From Clostridiales bacterium (lineage in GTDB: Bacteria > Bacillota > Clostridia > Oscillospirales > Oscillospiraceae), in contig JALFVN010000077.1 in the NCBI GenBank assembly GCA_022787565.1, positions 1 through 64,000 on the forward strand: 64,000 nt of DNA, in the 5' to 3' direction. This document shows, in pieces, positions 32,569 to 42,102 of the stretch. Below the pieces are notes generated by a model. That model had not been told where the DNA came from and did no database searches. It saw only the letters and a program-made list of their open reading frames with translations. Both the position numbers and the translations under genes were made by a program. Numbering within the stretch: position 1 is the first letter of the stretch; every line of letters starts with the position of its first letter.

Positions 32569-32823
32569 ATGAACAGAGATGTAGCGATCATTATTTTCCA
32601 AATCCCGAGAAGAAACTTTTCCGTAGATCTTGAGGTACCTCTGGACATCACGGCCAACGAGCTGGTCAATGCGCTGAACAAGGCATATGATCTGCAAATT
32701 GACACCTCTGATATCAAAAATTGCTATCTGAAGGCTGTCGACCCCATTGCCCTTTTGCGCGGAAACAAGACGCTGGCTGAGTTCGGGGTAAGAAACAATA
32801 CCGTTATAGGCTATACAGAGTGA
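32569..32823 (+). CDS. esaB: Ubiquitin-like type VII secretion protein (EsaB/YukD)
   Basis: 84 residues. MNRDVAIIIFQIPRRNFSVD followed by LEVPLDITANELVNALNKAY and a hydrophobic C-terminal strand (NNTVIGYTE) fit the YukD beta-grasp family. EsaB is a cytosolic core or regulatory component of type VIIb secretion and here directly precedes essC (10-base gap), its usual neighbour. Confidence 0.9.
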   Translation: MNRDVAIIIFQIPRRNFSVDLEVPLDITANELVNALNKAYDLQIDTSDIKNCYLKAVDPIALLRGNKTLAEFGVRNNTVIGYTE

Positions 32824-32833
32824 GGAAGGGACT

Positions 32834-35800
32834 ATGGATTACCGATATAAAATCATTATTACCAACCGAAATCTGTATAAAGAGATCGAATTGACGCCCA
32901 CTACAAGACAGGTGAAGGTGGGTACCGGCGTTGACTGCGACATCCGTCTGAGAAAAAGTCTGTTTTTCGGTGATATCGAGATTCTTTTTACCAAGAACGA
33001 GGACGAATGGTCGATCATCTGCGCAGACAATCTCTACCTGACCGAAGGCGATGTCCGCAAGCTGATGACCAAACAGCTTAACCACGGCGATATCCTGGAG
33101 GTGCGCTACAACGACTCGGGAAACAGCGTGTTTTTTGTTGAGTTTATTATCGACTTCGACAACGGCAGCGTTTCCTACGAGCGTGCTGCGGACGTCTCCT
33201 CAATGAGTCAGGTGACCATCGGCTGCGCTCCCAGCGCAAACATATCCATTAACAGCATGTATACCCGCGATGAAGCAATTAAGCTGGTGCGTCAGGGCGG
33301 GAAAACCGTGCTTCAGATCATCCACGCCTCCTACGGCGTGTACCACAACGGCCGAAAGGCAGAAAATCTGGAAGTCATCAAAGACGGCGACTTTTTTACT
33401 CTGGCAGACTTCTTCTTCTGCTATAACAACGGCCGGCTCTGGATGCAGATACGCAATGATATGCGCATCAACGGGCTGCAGTACAGCGACCGGCCCGCCC
33501 GCAACAGCTATCCGCTTTTCAAGCGCACAACCCGGATCAAGACGGTCCTGAGCGACGAAAAGATTGAGATCCTTGAGCCGCCAGCCCAGCCTGAAAAGCC
33601 CAAAAACAATCTGCTTATGCGCTTACTTCCCTCTCTGGGAATGCTTATCGCCGCAGGCGTCATGGCGGCTCTGGGCGGCGCAACGATGATCATCTTCTCC
33701 GGCATTTCCGGCGGTATGGCCATCTTTACAAGTATACTCGGCTTCCGCGAAGGAAAGAAGGAGTACAGGGAAAAAACCGCTGAACGCCAGGAAAAATACA
33801 ATGCCTATATTATGAACAAGCGGGCAGAGATCGAGCAGGCGCGCCGGGAAGAGCTGAAGCTGATGGAGGATATTTACATCTCTCAGGACGCCGAGCGGAA
33901 AATGCTGGACGCATTCTCCTATCAGCTCTTTGACCGCAGGAGTACGGACGAGGACTTCCTTGCTGTGCGCCTGGGCAACGGCGCGGTGGAGGCACAGCGC
34001 CAGATCAACTACAAAAAGAGAGAGCGCCTGGAGATCGAAGACGAGCTGCAGCTCTATCCCGAGCAGCTTTGCGAAGAATACAGGTACATCAGCAACGCGC
34101 CGGTTGTCTGCCGGATGAAGGACGCCGGGGCTGTCGGCGTAGTCGGCAGCGAAGAATACCGCTTTGACATGCTCAAGAATATTGTGGTAGATCTTGCGGC
34201 CAGACAGTATTATACCGATGTGAAATTTGTTTTTGCCGCCGAAGAGGAGCACCATGAGCGGATACACTGGCTCAGAATGCTTCCCCATGTCTACTGTGAT
34301 GACACAAAAAGCCGTCTGCTGGTTTGTGATGACGAGAGCAAAAACCTTGTATTTGAATACATATACAAGATTCTGACCCAGCGCGAACAGGGCAGGGCCT
34401 GGAGCGAACATCTCATAGTATTCTTTTATGACGAGTGCGGCTTCCAGAAGCATCCCATTTCAAAATTTGTGGATAAGGCAAAGGAGCTTGGCATAACCTT
34501 TATCTTTTTCGGTGAAAAAGAATCGGACATTCCCATGGGCTGCTCCTGCTTTATCAAACTCCATGACCGAAGCAGCGCGACGCTTATTGACGCAAAAGAC
34601 AAAAGCGGGAATGTGGATTTCAGCTATCCGCACATCGGCGATGACGCCGCCCGAAGGATTGTCAAGCTGCTGGCGCCGGTCTACACGGAAGAGATATCTC
34701 TGGAAAGCACCTTGACCAAGAATATCTCCATGTTCCAGCTGCTGAATATTCTGGCTGTGGACGACATCAACCTTGCAGATAACTGGGAGAAATCCCAGAT
34801 CGTCAAGTCCATGGCGGCGCCGATCGGCGTGTCCAAGTCCGGCGTGGTGAGCCTTGACCTCCACGATAAGGCCCACGGCCCCCACGGCCTTGTGGCCGGA
34901 ACCACCGGCTCCGGCAAGTCTGAGATCCTGCAGACCTATATCCTCTCCATGTCGATCCTGTACCACCCCTATGAAGTGGGCTTTGTGATCATCGACTTCA
35001 AAGGCGGCGGAATGGTCAACCAGTTCAGGAGTCTTCCCCACCTGGTAGGTGCAATAACCAATATAGACGGCAAGGAGATTGACCGCTCCCTCAGATCCAT
35101 AAAAGCGGAGCTGCAGCGCCGTCAGAGATGCTTTGCTGAGGCCGATGTAAACCATATCGACAAATACATCAAGAAGTTCAAGGCCGGGGAAGTCAAAGAA
35201 CCTATCCCGCACCTGATCATCATCGTGGACGAATTTGCTGAGCTGAAGGCTGAGCAGCCGGAATTCATGAAAGAGCTGATCTCCGCGGCCCGTATCGGCC
35301 GAAGCCTGGGCGTCCACCTTATCCTTGCCACACAGAAGCCCTCCGGCCAGGTCAATGAACAGATCTGGAGCAACTCCCGCTTCAAGCTCTGCCTGAAGGT
35401 TCAGACGCAGGAAGACAGCAACGAAGTGATCAAGTCCCCCCTGGCGGCGGAGATCAAGGAGCCCGGCCGCGCTTATCTGCAGGTGGGCAACAACGAGATC
35501 TTCGAGCTGTTCCAGTCGGCTTACAGCGGCGCATCGGAGAAAGCCGAGGAAGGCAGCGTAAGGGAGTTTACCATCTACAGCCTCAATGATTCCGGCCGCC
35601 GCACGCCGATTTATGTGCAGAAAAAGAACAAATCTGACGCGGCAAACGCAACTCAGCTGGACGCCATTGTGAGGTATGTCCATGGATACTGCGACAGTCA
35701 TGGGGTAAAGAAGCTGCCGGATATCTGCCTGCCCTCACTGGCCCATGTGATTGATTTTCCCTCTGAGCTTACCCGCAGCAGGCAGAAAAGCATCAACATT

Positions 35801-37357
35801 CCCATCGGTATTTTCGATGACCCGGACAACCAGTACCAGGGGGTATACAGCATTGATATCTCCAGCGCCAACCTGATGATCATCGGCTCGTCCCAGAGCG
35901 GAAAGACAAATATCCTTCAAAGCATGATCCGCTATCTGTCCACATGCTACTCGCCGGAGGAAGTGTCCATATATATCATAGACTTCGCCTCCATGACGCT
36001 CAAAAACTTTGAGAAGCTCAACCATGTGGGCGGCGTGGTGTGTGCATCCGATGACGAGAAGCTGAAAAACCTGCTGAAACTCCTGAATAACGAGATCCAG
36101 CAGCGCAAGGCCAAGCTGATGTCCGTCGGCGTGAGCTCCTTTGCCGCATACAGAGAGGCGGGCGGAAAAGATCTGCCTCAGATGGTGCTGATGATCGACA
36201 ATCTGACGGCGCTGAAGGAGCTGTATTTCAAGGACGATGACGAGCTGATAAACCTTTGCCGTGAAGGAATCACTGTCGGCCTGTCCATTGTTGTGGCCAA
36301 TGCGCAGACCCAGGGCATCGGTTACCGCTATCTCTCCAATTTCTCGGCGCGCATTGCCATGTTCTGCAATGACTCCAATGAGTACAGTGCTCTGTTCGAC
36401 AACTGCCGCGAGCGTGTGGACAACATTCCCGGCAGATGCATCATCATGGCAGAAAAGAGAAAGCTGGAGTGCCAGACCTTTATTGCATTCCCGGGAGAGA
36501 AGGAGATCGAGCGGGTCAACAAAATGCGCAGCTATGTTCAGGAGACCAACGCAAAATACAGCGACATGTTTGCCAGAAAGATACCGGTCATCCCGGCGGC
36601 CCTCACAGACGCATATGTGCGCGAAGAGCTGGCCTCCTATACGCGCACGGAATTCAAGCTGGTGGCCGGTCTGGACTATGCCACAGTCAACCCCTTCGTT
36701 ATGGACTTTACGGCACTGGGCGTACTCGGCGTCTCCGGACGGGAAAAGGGCGGAAAGCACAACTGGATACGGTATGCTGTCAATATGCTTGAACAGCAGA
36801 ATCCGGGCCGCCTGAGGCTGTATATTGCCGATGGCATCAACAAAAAGCTGGCCTGCTTTAAGAATACAGACTATACATCATCGTACAGTATCATCGCCGA
36901 CGACGCGCTTGCCCAGGTAAAGCTGATAGAAAATGAACTGAAGGCAAGGTATGACGCTCTGGTCCGCGGCGACGAGAACTTTGTATCTGAAGCTCCTCTG
37001 CTCCTGTATATCATCGACAACCTTGATGCCGCAGTGGCGATCAGCAATGACCGGGAGACCCTGAATGCCTACAAGAATATTACCGGCAAATACAAGAACC
37101 TGAAGGTGGCGGTGATCATCTCGGCTCTGGAAAATGCCAGTATCCCCTACGGCGCGCCTGAGGTGATCAAGGGACTGAAGGAGCAGAAGAATCTGCTGTT
37201 CTTTGATGATCTGGTCAACCTGAAGATCTACGACCTGTCTCTTGCCCTTACAAAGCAGTTTAAGAAGCAGATCGAGCAGGGCGACGGATATTACATCAAA
37301 GATAATGACTGCTTCAAGCTGAAAACGCCGCTGTATACCGGCAGAAGCGGAGAATAA
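32834..37357 (+). CDS. essC: EssC-type FtsK/SpoIIIE ATPase, motor of type VII secretion
   Basis: 1507 residues. Two N-terminal FHA-like domains (about 5-100 and 115-195) lacking phosphothreonine-binding signatures, two membrane segments (about 257-301), then ATPase domains. D1 is complete: G689-TTGSGKS-696, FVIIDFKGGG and VDEFAEL (Asp799-Glu800). D2 has an intact P-loop G1018-SSQSGKT but Asp1122-Asn1123 in Walker B. D3 is degenerate (SGREKGGKHN, then YIIDNLDAA). Thus D1 should be the hydrolysing motor and D2/D3 substrate-binding or regulatory. The size and order are those of EssC/YukBA. It energises export of WXG100 and LXG substrates. Confidence 0.96.
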   Translation: MDYRYKIIITNRNLYKEIELTPTTRQVKVGTGVDCDIRLRKSLFFGDIEILFTKNEDEWSIICADNLYLTEGDVRKLMTKQLNHGDILEVRYNDSGNSVFFVEFIIDFDNGSVSYERAADVSSMSQVTIGCAPSANISINSMYTRDEAIKLVRQGGKTVLQIIHASYGVYHNGRKAENLEVIKDGDFFTLADFFFCYNNGRLWMQIRNDMRINGLQYSDRPARNSYPLFKRTTRIKTVLSDEKIEILEPPAQPEKPKNNLLMRLLPSLGMLIAAGVMAALGGATMIIFSGISGGMAIFTSILGFREGKKEYREKTAERQEKYNAYIMNKRAEIEQARREELKLMEDIYISQDAERKMLDAFSYQLFDRRSTDEDFLAVRLGNGAVEAQRQINYKKRERLEIEDELQLYPEQLCEEYRYISNAPVVCRMKDAGAVGVVGSEEYRFDMLKNIVVDLAARQYYTDVKFVFAAEEEHHERIHWLRMLPHVYCDDTKSRLLVCDDESKNLVFEYIYKILTQREQGRAWSEHLIVFFYDECGFQKHPISKFVDKAKELGITFIFFGEKESDIPMGCSCFIKLHDRSSATLIDAKDKSGNVDFSYPHIGDDAARRIVKLLAPVYTEEISLESTLTKNISMFQLLNILAVDDINLADNWEKSQIVKSMAAPIGVSKSGVVSLDLHDKAHGPHGLVAGTTGSGKSEILQTYILSMSILYHPYEVGFVIIDFKGGGMVNQFRSLPHLVGAITNIDGKEIDRSLRSIKAELQRRQRCFAEADVNHIDKYIKKFKAGEVKEPIPHLIIIVDEFAELKAEQPEFMKELISAARIGRSLGVHLILATQKPSGQVNEQIWSNSRFKLCLKVQTQEDSNEVIKSPLAAEIKEPGRAYLQVGNNEIFELFQSAYSGASEKAEEGSVREFTIYSLNDSGRRTPIYVQKKNKSDAANATQLDAIVRYVHGYCDSHGVKKLPDICLPSLAHVIDFPSELTRSRQKSINIPIGIFDDPDNQYQGVYSIDISSANLMIIGSSQSGKTNILQSMIRYLSTCYSPEEVSIYIIDFASMTLKNFEKLNHVGGVVCASDDEKLKNLLKLLNNEIQQRKAKLMSVGVSSFAAYREAGGKDLPQMVLMIDNLTALKELYFKDDDELINLCREGITVGLSIVVANAQTQGIGYRYLSNFSARIAMFCNDSNEYSALFDNCRERVDNIPGRCIIMAEKRKLECQTFIAFPGEKEIERVNKMRSYVQETNAKYSDMFARKIPVIPAALTDAYVREELASYTRTEFKLVAGLDYATVNPFVMDFTALGVLGVSGREKGGKHNWIRYAVNMLEQQNPGRLRLYIADGINKKLACFKNTDYTSSYSIIADDALAQVKLIENELKARYDALVRGDENFVSEAPLLLYIIDNLDAAVAISNDRETLNAYKNITGKYKNLKVAVIISALENASIPYGAPEVIKGLKEQKNLLFFDDLVNLKIYDLSLALTKQFKKQIEQGDGYYIKDNDCFKLKTPLYTGRSGE

Positions 37358-37367
37358 TCAACAGTAT

Positions 37368-37390
37368 ATTTCCGGACAAAGTCCGGTGAT
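37368..37390 (+). repeat. Hairpin between essC and the WXG100 gene
   Basis: CCGGAC-AAA-GTCCGG (37372-37386) extended by partly pairing TATATTT/TGATATA flanks. It is directly upstream of the WXG100 ribosome-binding site and could be a processing or stability element. Confidence 0.6.
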
Positions 37391-37418
37391 ATAAAAAAAC
37401 AATTTGGAGGAAAAAGAA

Positions 37419-37679
37419 ATGGCAATTAGCGTATCTCCTGATCTGCTGGACGAGAGAGCTCAGCAGTTCCGCACTGAAGCGGAGAACTTCAACGAGGTTG
37501 TGGGCAGAATGGAAAGCCTGAAGAACACCCTGGAGTGGCAGGGCAATGCAGCGACCAAGTTTGATTCCGTCTTTACCGAACTGAAGCCCGGCTTCCAGAA
37601 GGTAAACGAGGTCATCAACGAGCTCGCCACCGCACTCAACACGGCCGCAAAGAACTTCAGAGAGGCCGACCAGGCATGA
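37419..37679 (+). CDS. WXG100 family protein (EsxA-like)
   Basis: 86 residues from the ATG at 37419 (GGAGGA eight bases upstream). A helical hairpin with W40-QG at the turn (LEWQGNAATKF), starting AISVSPDLLDERAQQFRTEA. This is the small secreted component that also activates EssC, normally the most abundant product of the locus. The canonical C-terminal Y-x3-[DE] export signal is not obvious (end NFREADQA). The gene is bracketed by two hairpins. Confidence 0.93.
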   Translation: MAISVSPDLLDERAQQFRTEAENFNEVVGRMESLKNTLEWQGNAATKFDSVFTELKPGFQKVNEVINELATALNTAAKNFREADQA

Positions 37680-37687
37680 GCTAACTG

Positions 37688-37722
37688 TATATAGGGCATA
37701 CCAAAACGGTATGCCCTATATA
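37688..37722 (+). repeat. Perfect 15-bp hairpin downstream of the WXG100 gene
   Basis: TATATAGGGCATACC and its exact complement around AAAAC, eight bases after the stop codon, with no T-run. It probably protects the 3' end of a WXG100 mRNA or acts as a partial terminator. Confidence 0.85.
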
Positions 37723-37808
37723 CCAAAACGATGTACACCGCAATAAGCTGCGACAGGACTCGGGGCGGTAAGACGCTCCACAGACAGGGATGAAAATGGG
37801 AGAAGGCT

Positions 37809-39380
37809 ATGGGAGTTGACTATTACAGCGCGAAAAGGCTGACCGATAGCGTTTACGACAGTGCTGTGCTCTATCTGCAGGATCAGCATAGAGAAATCCA
37901 TCTGAATAAAAAATCCCTGCTTATCGGGCGGGATAAGGGCTGTGATATCTGCTTTGTAAAGAACACCATCAGCCGCCGCCACGCAAGGCTCCAGTTTGAC
38001 AGCGACAGCGGCAGCTGGCTTATTGAGGATCTGAGCTCGGTAAACGGGACCGTTGTGGACGGGAAAGCAGCAGAGCCGTATAAACCGGTCAGACTGCATG
38101 AAGGAAGCGTCATCGAGTTTGCCGGGGCGGAGAGGTGCAGCTTTCTGACAGGCCGGGGCGATCCCCTTCCGGAGCCGGCCATCGAGACCACCGTCTTCCG
38201 GGAGGAACAGACCGGCTGTGGCGCCGGAGTGTCCGCCGGACAGCAGAAGGAAAGGGTAAACCAGAACAGCGCAGGGTGGAGAAACCCCTATTACGAAACC
38301 CCATCCCGGAACACACGGTTTGGCAGCGCAGATCCTTTTGAACCAACCGTCAGGCAAAATGCCTACAGTGATATACCACAAAATTTTTATGCGCCGGTAC
38401 AGCCGATAAGAAAGGCCGCATCCGGCCGCAGCCAGACCGCCGTCAGGATCATTATCGCCGCGGCAGCGCTTTTGCTCTGTGCAGCGATCATCCTGGCTTC
38501 AGGGTATAAAAAATGCGATTTCAGCACGAAACAGGGCAATTATACGATAAAATACAGCACATTTTTTGGAAAAATAACAAGCGCTGCCGTTGTGGACCAG
38601 CAATACTGGGACAGTACGCAGGTGGACCTGAGCGATGACGGCAGAACCATTCGCTCCGCCGAATTCAGAATACCGGGCGGAGGAAATAAAAAGACTCAAT
38701 TTGAAGGCAATGAACCGGTTTCGGAGACCGAGAGGGACAGCGCAGGGAAGCTTGTCCGCACATGTGAGTACGACAGTGAAGCAGACGAATTCACCGTGCG
38801 CCTGTTCTCAGACGGAAACGAAACCGAAATGTATAGATACCGCAGCGACGGAACGCTGCTGAGCAGCCGTACCGAAACGGAAGAAGGGTATGTCTGCACA
38901 ACATATTATGAAAACGGTGGATATCGCAGCGAATGGTATGCCCGCGCCTACCTGCTGCAGCGTCAGGAATGCATAGGCGGAGGAACCTTTGTCAGTACCT
39001 TTGACCAATCCGGCAGGCAGCTCAGCTTTTGCGAGCTGCTGGATCAGGCGGAGCTTGCGTATGAGCAGAAGCAGCAAATATCCGGGACAGAGGCCAATAT
39101 ATATGTTCCGGCTGAAGCGCCGATGGCATGCACAGCCTTTGACCTCAGCTATAAACGCCAGGGCGAGCATGATATCATTTCTGAACAGAAAATTTATGTT
39201 CAGACCGCGGAGGGCCTGTGGCTGGAGAAGTGTACTTTTCAGATTCCGGGAAACGATACGATCACGCTGCATATTTCCTTTGACACCCCCACAGAGATCA
39301 AAGCCATAGCGATAACCTGCATCCCGGGAGAAGAATATGAAGAGTATGCAGCCATGACGAATGTCTGTCTGCCAAAGTGA
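37809..39380 (+). CDS. FHA-TM-ectodomain protein, copy 1
   Basis: 523 residues. The N-terminal FHA domain (about 20-115) has a full binding signature: G40-RD, S55-RRH, N79-G80. It is followed by ETTVF (126-130), a flexible linker with WRNPYYETP (158-165), a membrane segment (211-231) and a 290-residue ectodomain of beta-rich character. ETTVF resembles the ETTS/ETTV phospho-acceptor next to the FHA domain of GarA/OdhI. It shares this whole plan with the protein at 46607-47989. It probably reads kinase output at the membrane and relays it to the cell surface. Start ATG 37809 in TATGGGAG context with GAGAAGG upstream. Confidence 0.85.
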   Translation: MGVDYYSAKRLTDSVYDSAVLYLQDQHREIHLNKKSLLIGRDKGCDICFVKNTISRRHARLQFDSDSGSWLIEDLSSVNGTVVDGKAAEPYKPVRLHEGSVIEFAGAERCSFLTGRGDPLPEPAIETTVFREEQTGCGAGVSAGQQKERVNQNSAGWRNPYYETPSRNTRFGSADPFEPTVRQNAYSDIPQNFYAPVQPIRKAASGRSQTAVRIIIAAAALLLCAAIILASGYKKCDFSTKQGNYTIKYSTFFGKITSAAVVDQQYWDSTQVDLSDDGRTIRSAEFRIPGGGNKKTQFEGNEPVSETERDSAGKLVRTCEYDSEADEFTVRLFSDGNETEMYRYRSDGTLLSSRTETEEGYVCTTYYENGGYRSEWYARAYLLQRQECIGGGTFVSTFDQSGRQLSFCELLDQAELAYEQKQQISGTEANIYVPAEAPMACTAFDLSYKRQGEHDIISEQKIYVQTAEGLWLEKCTFQIPGNDTITLHISFDTPTEIKAIAITCIPGEEYEEYAAMTNVCLPK

Positions 39381-39405
39381 GAGGAAACTGTTCGGAGGGT
39401 AATAA

Positions 39406-39828
39406 ATGTCGGATTATGCTGAATATGACAGCCTGGTCAGCCAGAAGAGCCAGGCCGAGGGACAGGCAAGAGCTTGTGAGAAAAGGGTCGAAGATTACGA
39501 CAACAAGATTGAACGGCTGAAAAGAGCGGCCCATCAGTTGCCGGGCATGAAAAGCAGCTTTAAAAGCATTCGCAAAGCGGAAAAAGCACTGGCGGACACG
39601 GGCGATGACTGGATGGGTGAAACAAAAAACAAGTTTGCCCAGAAGATCGATACGCTTGAAACACAGAACGATAGATATTATAAAAACACCCTTGACTATG
39701 TGCACGATGAGCTCAACAACGAAATCACCCGGCTGCAAAATCTGCGCGCCGAAGAATGGGGGGTTTTGGGAAGACTCTATGGCGTGATCAATGATCTTGG
39801 CACAAAAATAGCGAATTTCTTCAACTGA
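39406..39828 (+). CDS. WXG-like helical protein (DUF5082/YwqH-like)
   Basis: 140 residues. A long N-terminal coiled coil (SQKSQAEGQARACEKRVED) and a W69-MG turn (DDWMGETKNKF) followed by another helix give a WXG-like fold. It resembles DUF5082/YwqH proteins found just upstream of LXG toxins, where such small partners bind the toxin's N-terminus for export. GGAGGG lies seven bases before the ATG. Confidence 0.75.
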   Translation: MSDYAEYDSLVSQKSQAEGQARACEKRVEDYDNKIERLKRAAHQLPGMKSSFKSIRKAEKALADTGDDWMGETKNKFAQKIDTLETQNDRYYKNTLDYVHDELNNEITRLQNLRAEEWGVLGRLYGVINDLGTKIANFFN

Positions 39829-39855
39829 AATCTGAAGAAGCGACGGTGATGATCT

Positions 39856-40116
39856 ATGGCAGAAATTAAAGTATTTGAGCCGGTAAGAGGCGAAATAAAG
39901 GCAATGAAATCGGCAGGCTTAAGCCTGATAGACGTGAGCCAGGTGATGTCGGGCGATGCTCCGAATATGCTCTGTGCGGAGAAATATGCGTCACAGCAGG
40001 AAAAAATCTGTACACTGATAGCCTTGTATCAGCAGCTTGTGAAAAAAGACACGAGAGAGTTCAGCAAAATTGTTGAGAACTTCTTTGCTGTCGACGAGAG
40101 TATGAGTGGAGGCTGA
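39856..40116 (+). CDS. Small helical partner of the LXG toxin
   Basis: 86 residues, mostly helical (EKYASQQEKICTLIALYQQL). No definite family; in position and size it matches the Lap-type targeting proteins encoded immediately before LXG toxins. Nine bases separate it from the toxin gene, so co-translation is likely. No signal peptide. Confidence 0.7.
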   Translation: MAEIKVFEPVRGEIKAMKSAGLSLIDVSQVMSGDAPNMLCAEKYASQQEKICTLIALYQQLVKKDTREFSKIVENFFAVDESMSGG

Positions 40117-40125
40117 GAAATAAAG

Positions 40126-42090
40126 ATGAGTTATGTGGTTGACTACGGCGCGCTCGATTCCCTCGACAGCAGTATTTTTTCGCAGTGCTCCCAGTGGCAG
40201 GGCCGGCTCAGCGACATGGAATCGGCCGTGTCGGTCCTGATGGGCACAGCAAATTTATCCGGCAATTCAGCGAATAATATTAAAAACTATCTCAAAAGCG
40301 TACACGGCACTGTGATCAGCTTGCTGGGAGAGCTGATTTATCTCCATTCCTGCAATTTCAAGGTGTACAAGAGCGACTATCAGGCCGGGGTCGATACGGA
40401 CCTTCACGCGGTCATCCGCTCAGAGAAGCTGACAGAAATTCAGGAGGATCTGTGGACCTACAGGAATCAGGCTGCCAGTGTGGACGATCAGCTTGCCTAT
40501 GTGCTGAGGGACGTGCGGGATATTTTCAGCATTACCTACAGCGGTATCTACAGCGCAGATAACGCCAACCGTATCGCGGAGAATTACGTCAGGGAGCTTG
40601 ACCAGCAGATCCAGCAGCTGGAGGCAGAACATTCCGGCCGGGACTTTGAGGCTACTGAGGCACTGATCACCTCTCTGACGACCTTTCTGAATGAGCAGCT
40701 GAACCGCCCGGCGGGAATGCTGACCGGCTTTGATATCATGCAGCTGGCGGCCTCCGGCAGCTTTGCAAGCCTGTATGAGGCCCATAACCTGGCCTATGAT
40801 CAGATCACAAGCCGGCAGGGCGCCTTTGAGATCGCAATGGAGAACGACGCTCTGCGCAACGAGGCGCTCCTGAAGGAGTATGAAGAACGGCAGAAAAAAG
40901 CGACGGCCGTCAAATGGATCGTTACCGGGGTATGTGTAATTGGCTCAATTGTGGCAATTGCGGCAACGGGGGGCGCGGCGACACCGCTTGTTGTGGGCTC
41001 AGTATCCGCGGTGAGCGGAGCAGTCATGGCCGGAGCCAATAATCTTGCTGATCAGTATGTACAGCACGGCAACCTGATTGAAAATGCGGATAAGATCGAC
41101 TGGGGTTCCTTTGGCAAGGAGACTGTGCTTGCGGGCGTTGCAGGATTTGCTACCGGAGCAATAGGCGCAAGTGTTGGCGGAGTGATCACAAGTAAACTGA
41201 GCAGTACCGCTATAGGAAATACCCTTCTTCATTCCGGCTCAAACTTCGTGAGAATCGGAACTGCCGCAGCCATTGGTTCCGTCTCAGAAATGGGCTCCGG
41301 TGTAGTGACGCGCGGTGTTGGCACATTCATTACAACGGAAGGAGACCTGGGCAAGGCATTGGATGATGCAATGGATATAAAAAATATTGCGCTTGATGCG
41401 GCCCTTGGCGGTGCAGGCGGTGCGATTAATGAGTACACAACAACCAAGGAAGCGCAGAAGGCGGCTGACGACTTTGCCTCATCTTATAACCAGAAACATA
41501 ATCCGCTGAAAGACGGAGAAGACTATGGCCTTGAAAACCTGAAACAAACAGCAAACGGCGGCGTGGACTTTTCGGATTCTGATTACATACTCCGAACTGA
41601 GGCAGGAGAGCCCATTCAGGTAAAAATCAAGGCCACAGGAGACAGGTCAAAAGACTATAAGCTCGCCGAACAAATTCTGAAAGATGACTATGGAATTGAT
41701 ATAGATTTCAAGTCAATGAGAACCGGCAGTGATAAGACACATGTGTGGCATCATCTGGACGATTATAATGTTGCAACAAATGAAACAACATTGCAATTTA
41801 TAGACATTGACGCACACAAGGCGATCAAAACGCATGCGGGTTCCGCAAAACAGTATCACATTGCAAATGGAACCGGCTACGGCAAGGACAGCTTTGATGT
41901 AAATTATGGACTTGATCTTACGGATGAAATGTCCAAAGTAAAAGACGGAGTGATGGATAATCTTGATAATATAGCCAATACCCCGTCGATGAGCTCAGGG
42001 AACGCCTTTAATTTTAGATTGGATTCCCTGAATCTGAATGGATTGAATGACCATTTCAGCAGTATAGCGAATTTCAGCGCTGCCGGATAG
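40126..42090 (+). CDS. LXG-type polymorphic toxin with WHH (HNH/EndoVII) nuclease end
   Basis: 654 residues. The N-terminal ~220 residues are LXG-like (LSGNSANNIKNYLKSVHGTV and a long coiled coil), the type VII export region. A Gly/Ala-rich hydrophobic centre (about 265-450) is typical of polymorphic toxins. The C-terminal region around 480-590 has a HVWHH motif (Trp541-His542-His543) with His564 and His570 in DIDAHKAIKTHAG, the pattern of WHH nucleases in the HNH/EndoVII superfamily. About 60 residues follow the nuclease. The next gene is a SUKH-type protein, the expected immunity partner. I infer a DNase used against competing bacteria. Confidence 0.87.
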   Translation: MSYVVDYGALDSLDSSIFSQCSQWQGRLSDMESAVSVLMGTANLSGNSANNIKNYLKSVHGTVISLLGELIYLHSCNFKVYKSDYQAGVDTDLHAVIRSEKLTEIQEDLWTYRNQAASVDDQLAYVLRDVRDIFSITYSGIYSADNANRIAENYVRELDQQIQQLEAEHSGRDFEATEALITSLTTFLNEQLNRPAGMLTGFDIMQLAASGSFASLYEAHNLAYDQITSRQGAFEIAMENDALRNEALLKEYEERQKKATAVKWIVTGVCVIGSIVAIAATGGAATPLVVGSVSAVSGAVMAGANNLADQYVQHGNLIENADKIDWGSFGKETVLAGVAGFATGAIGASVGGVITSKLSSTAIGNTLLHSGSNFVRIGTAAAIGSVSEMGSGVVTRGVGTFITTEGDLGKALDDAMDIKNIALDAALGGAGGAINEYTTTKEAQKAADDFASSYNQKHNPLKDGEDYGLENLKQTANGGVDFSDSDYILRTEAGEPIQVKIKATGDRSKDYKLAEQILKDDYGIDIDFKSMRTGSDKTHVWHHLDDYNVATNETTLQFIDIDAHKAIKTHAGSAKQYHIANGTGYGKDSFDVNYGLDLTDEMSKVKDGVMDNLDNIANTPSMSSGNAFNFRLDSLNLNGLNDHFSSIANFSAAG

Positions 42091-42102
42091 GAGGGGAAAT
42101 AG

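Noticed and set aside
34460-36760. Minus-strand frames of 413 and 341 codons
   Set aside because: Antisense to essC; no motifs.
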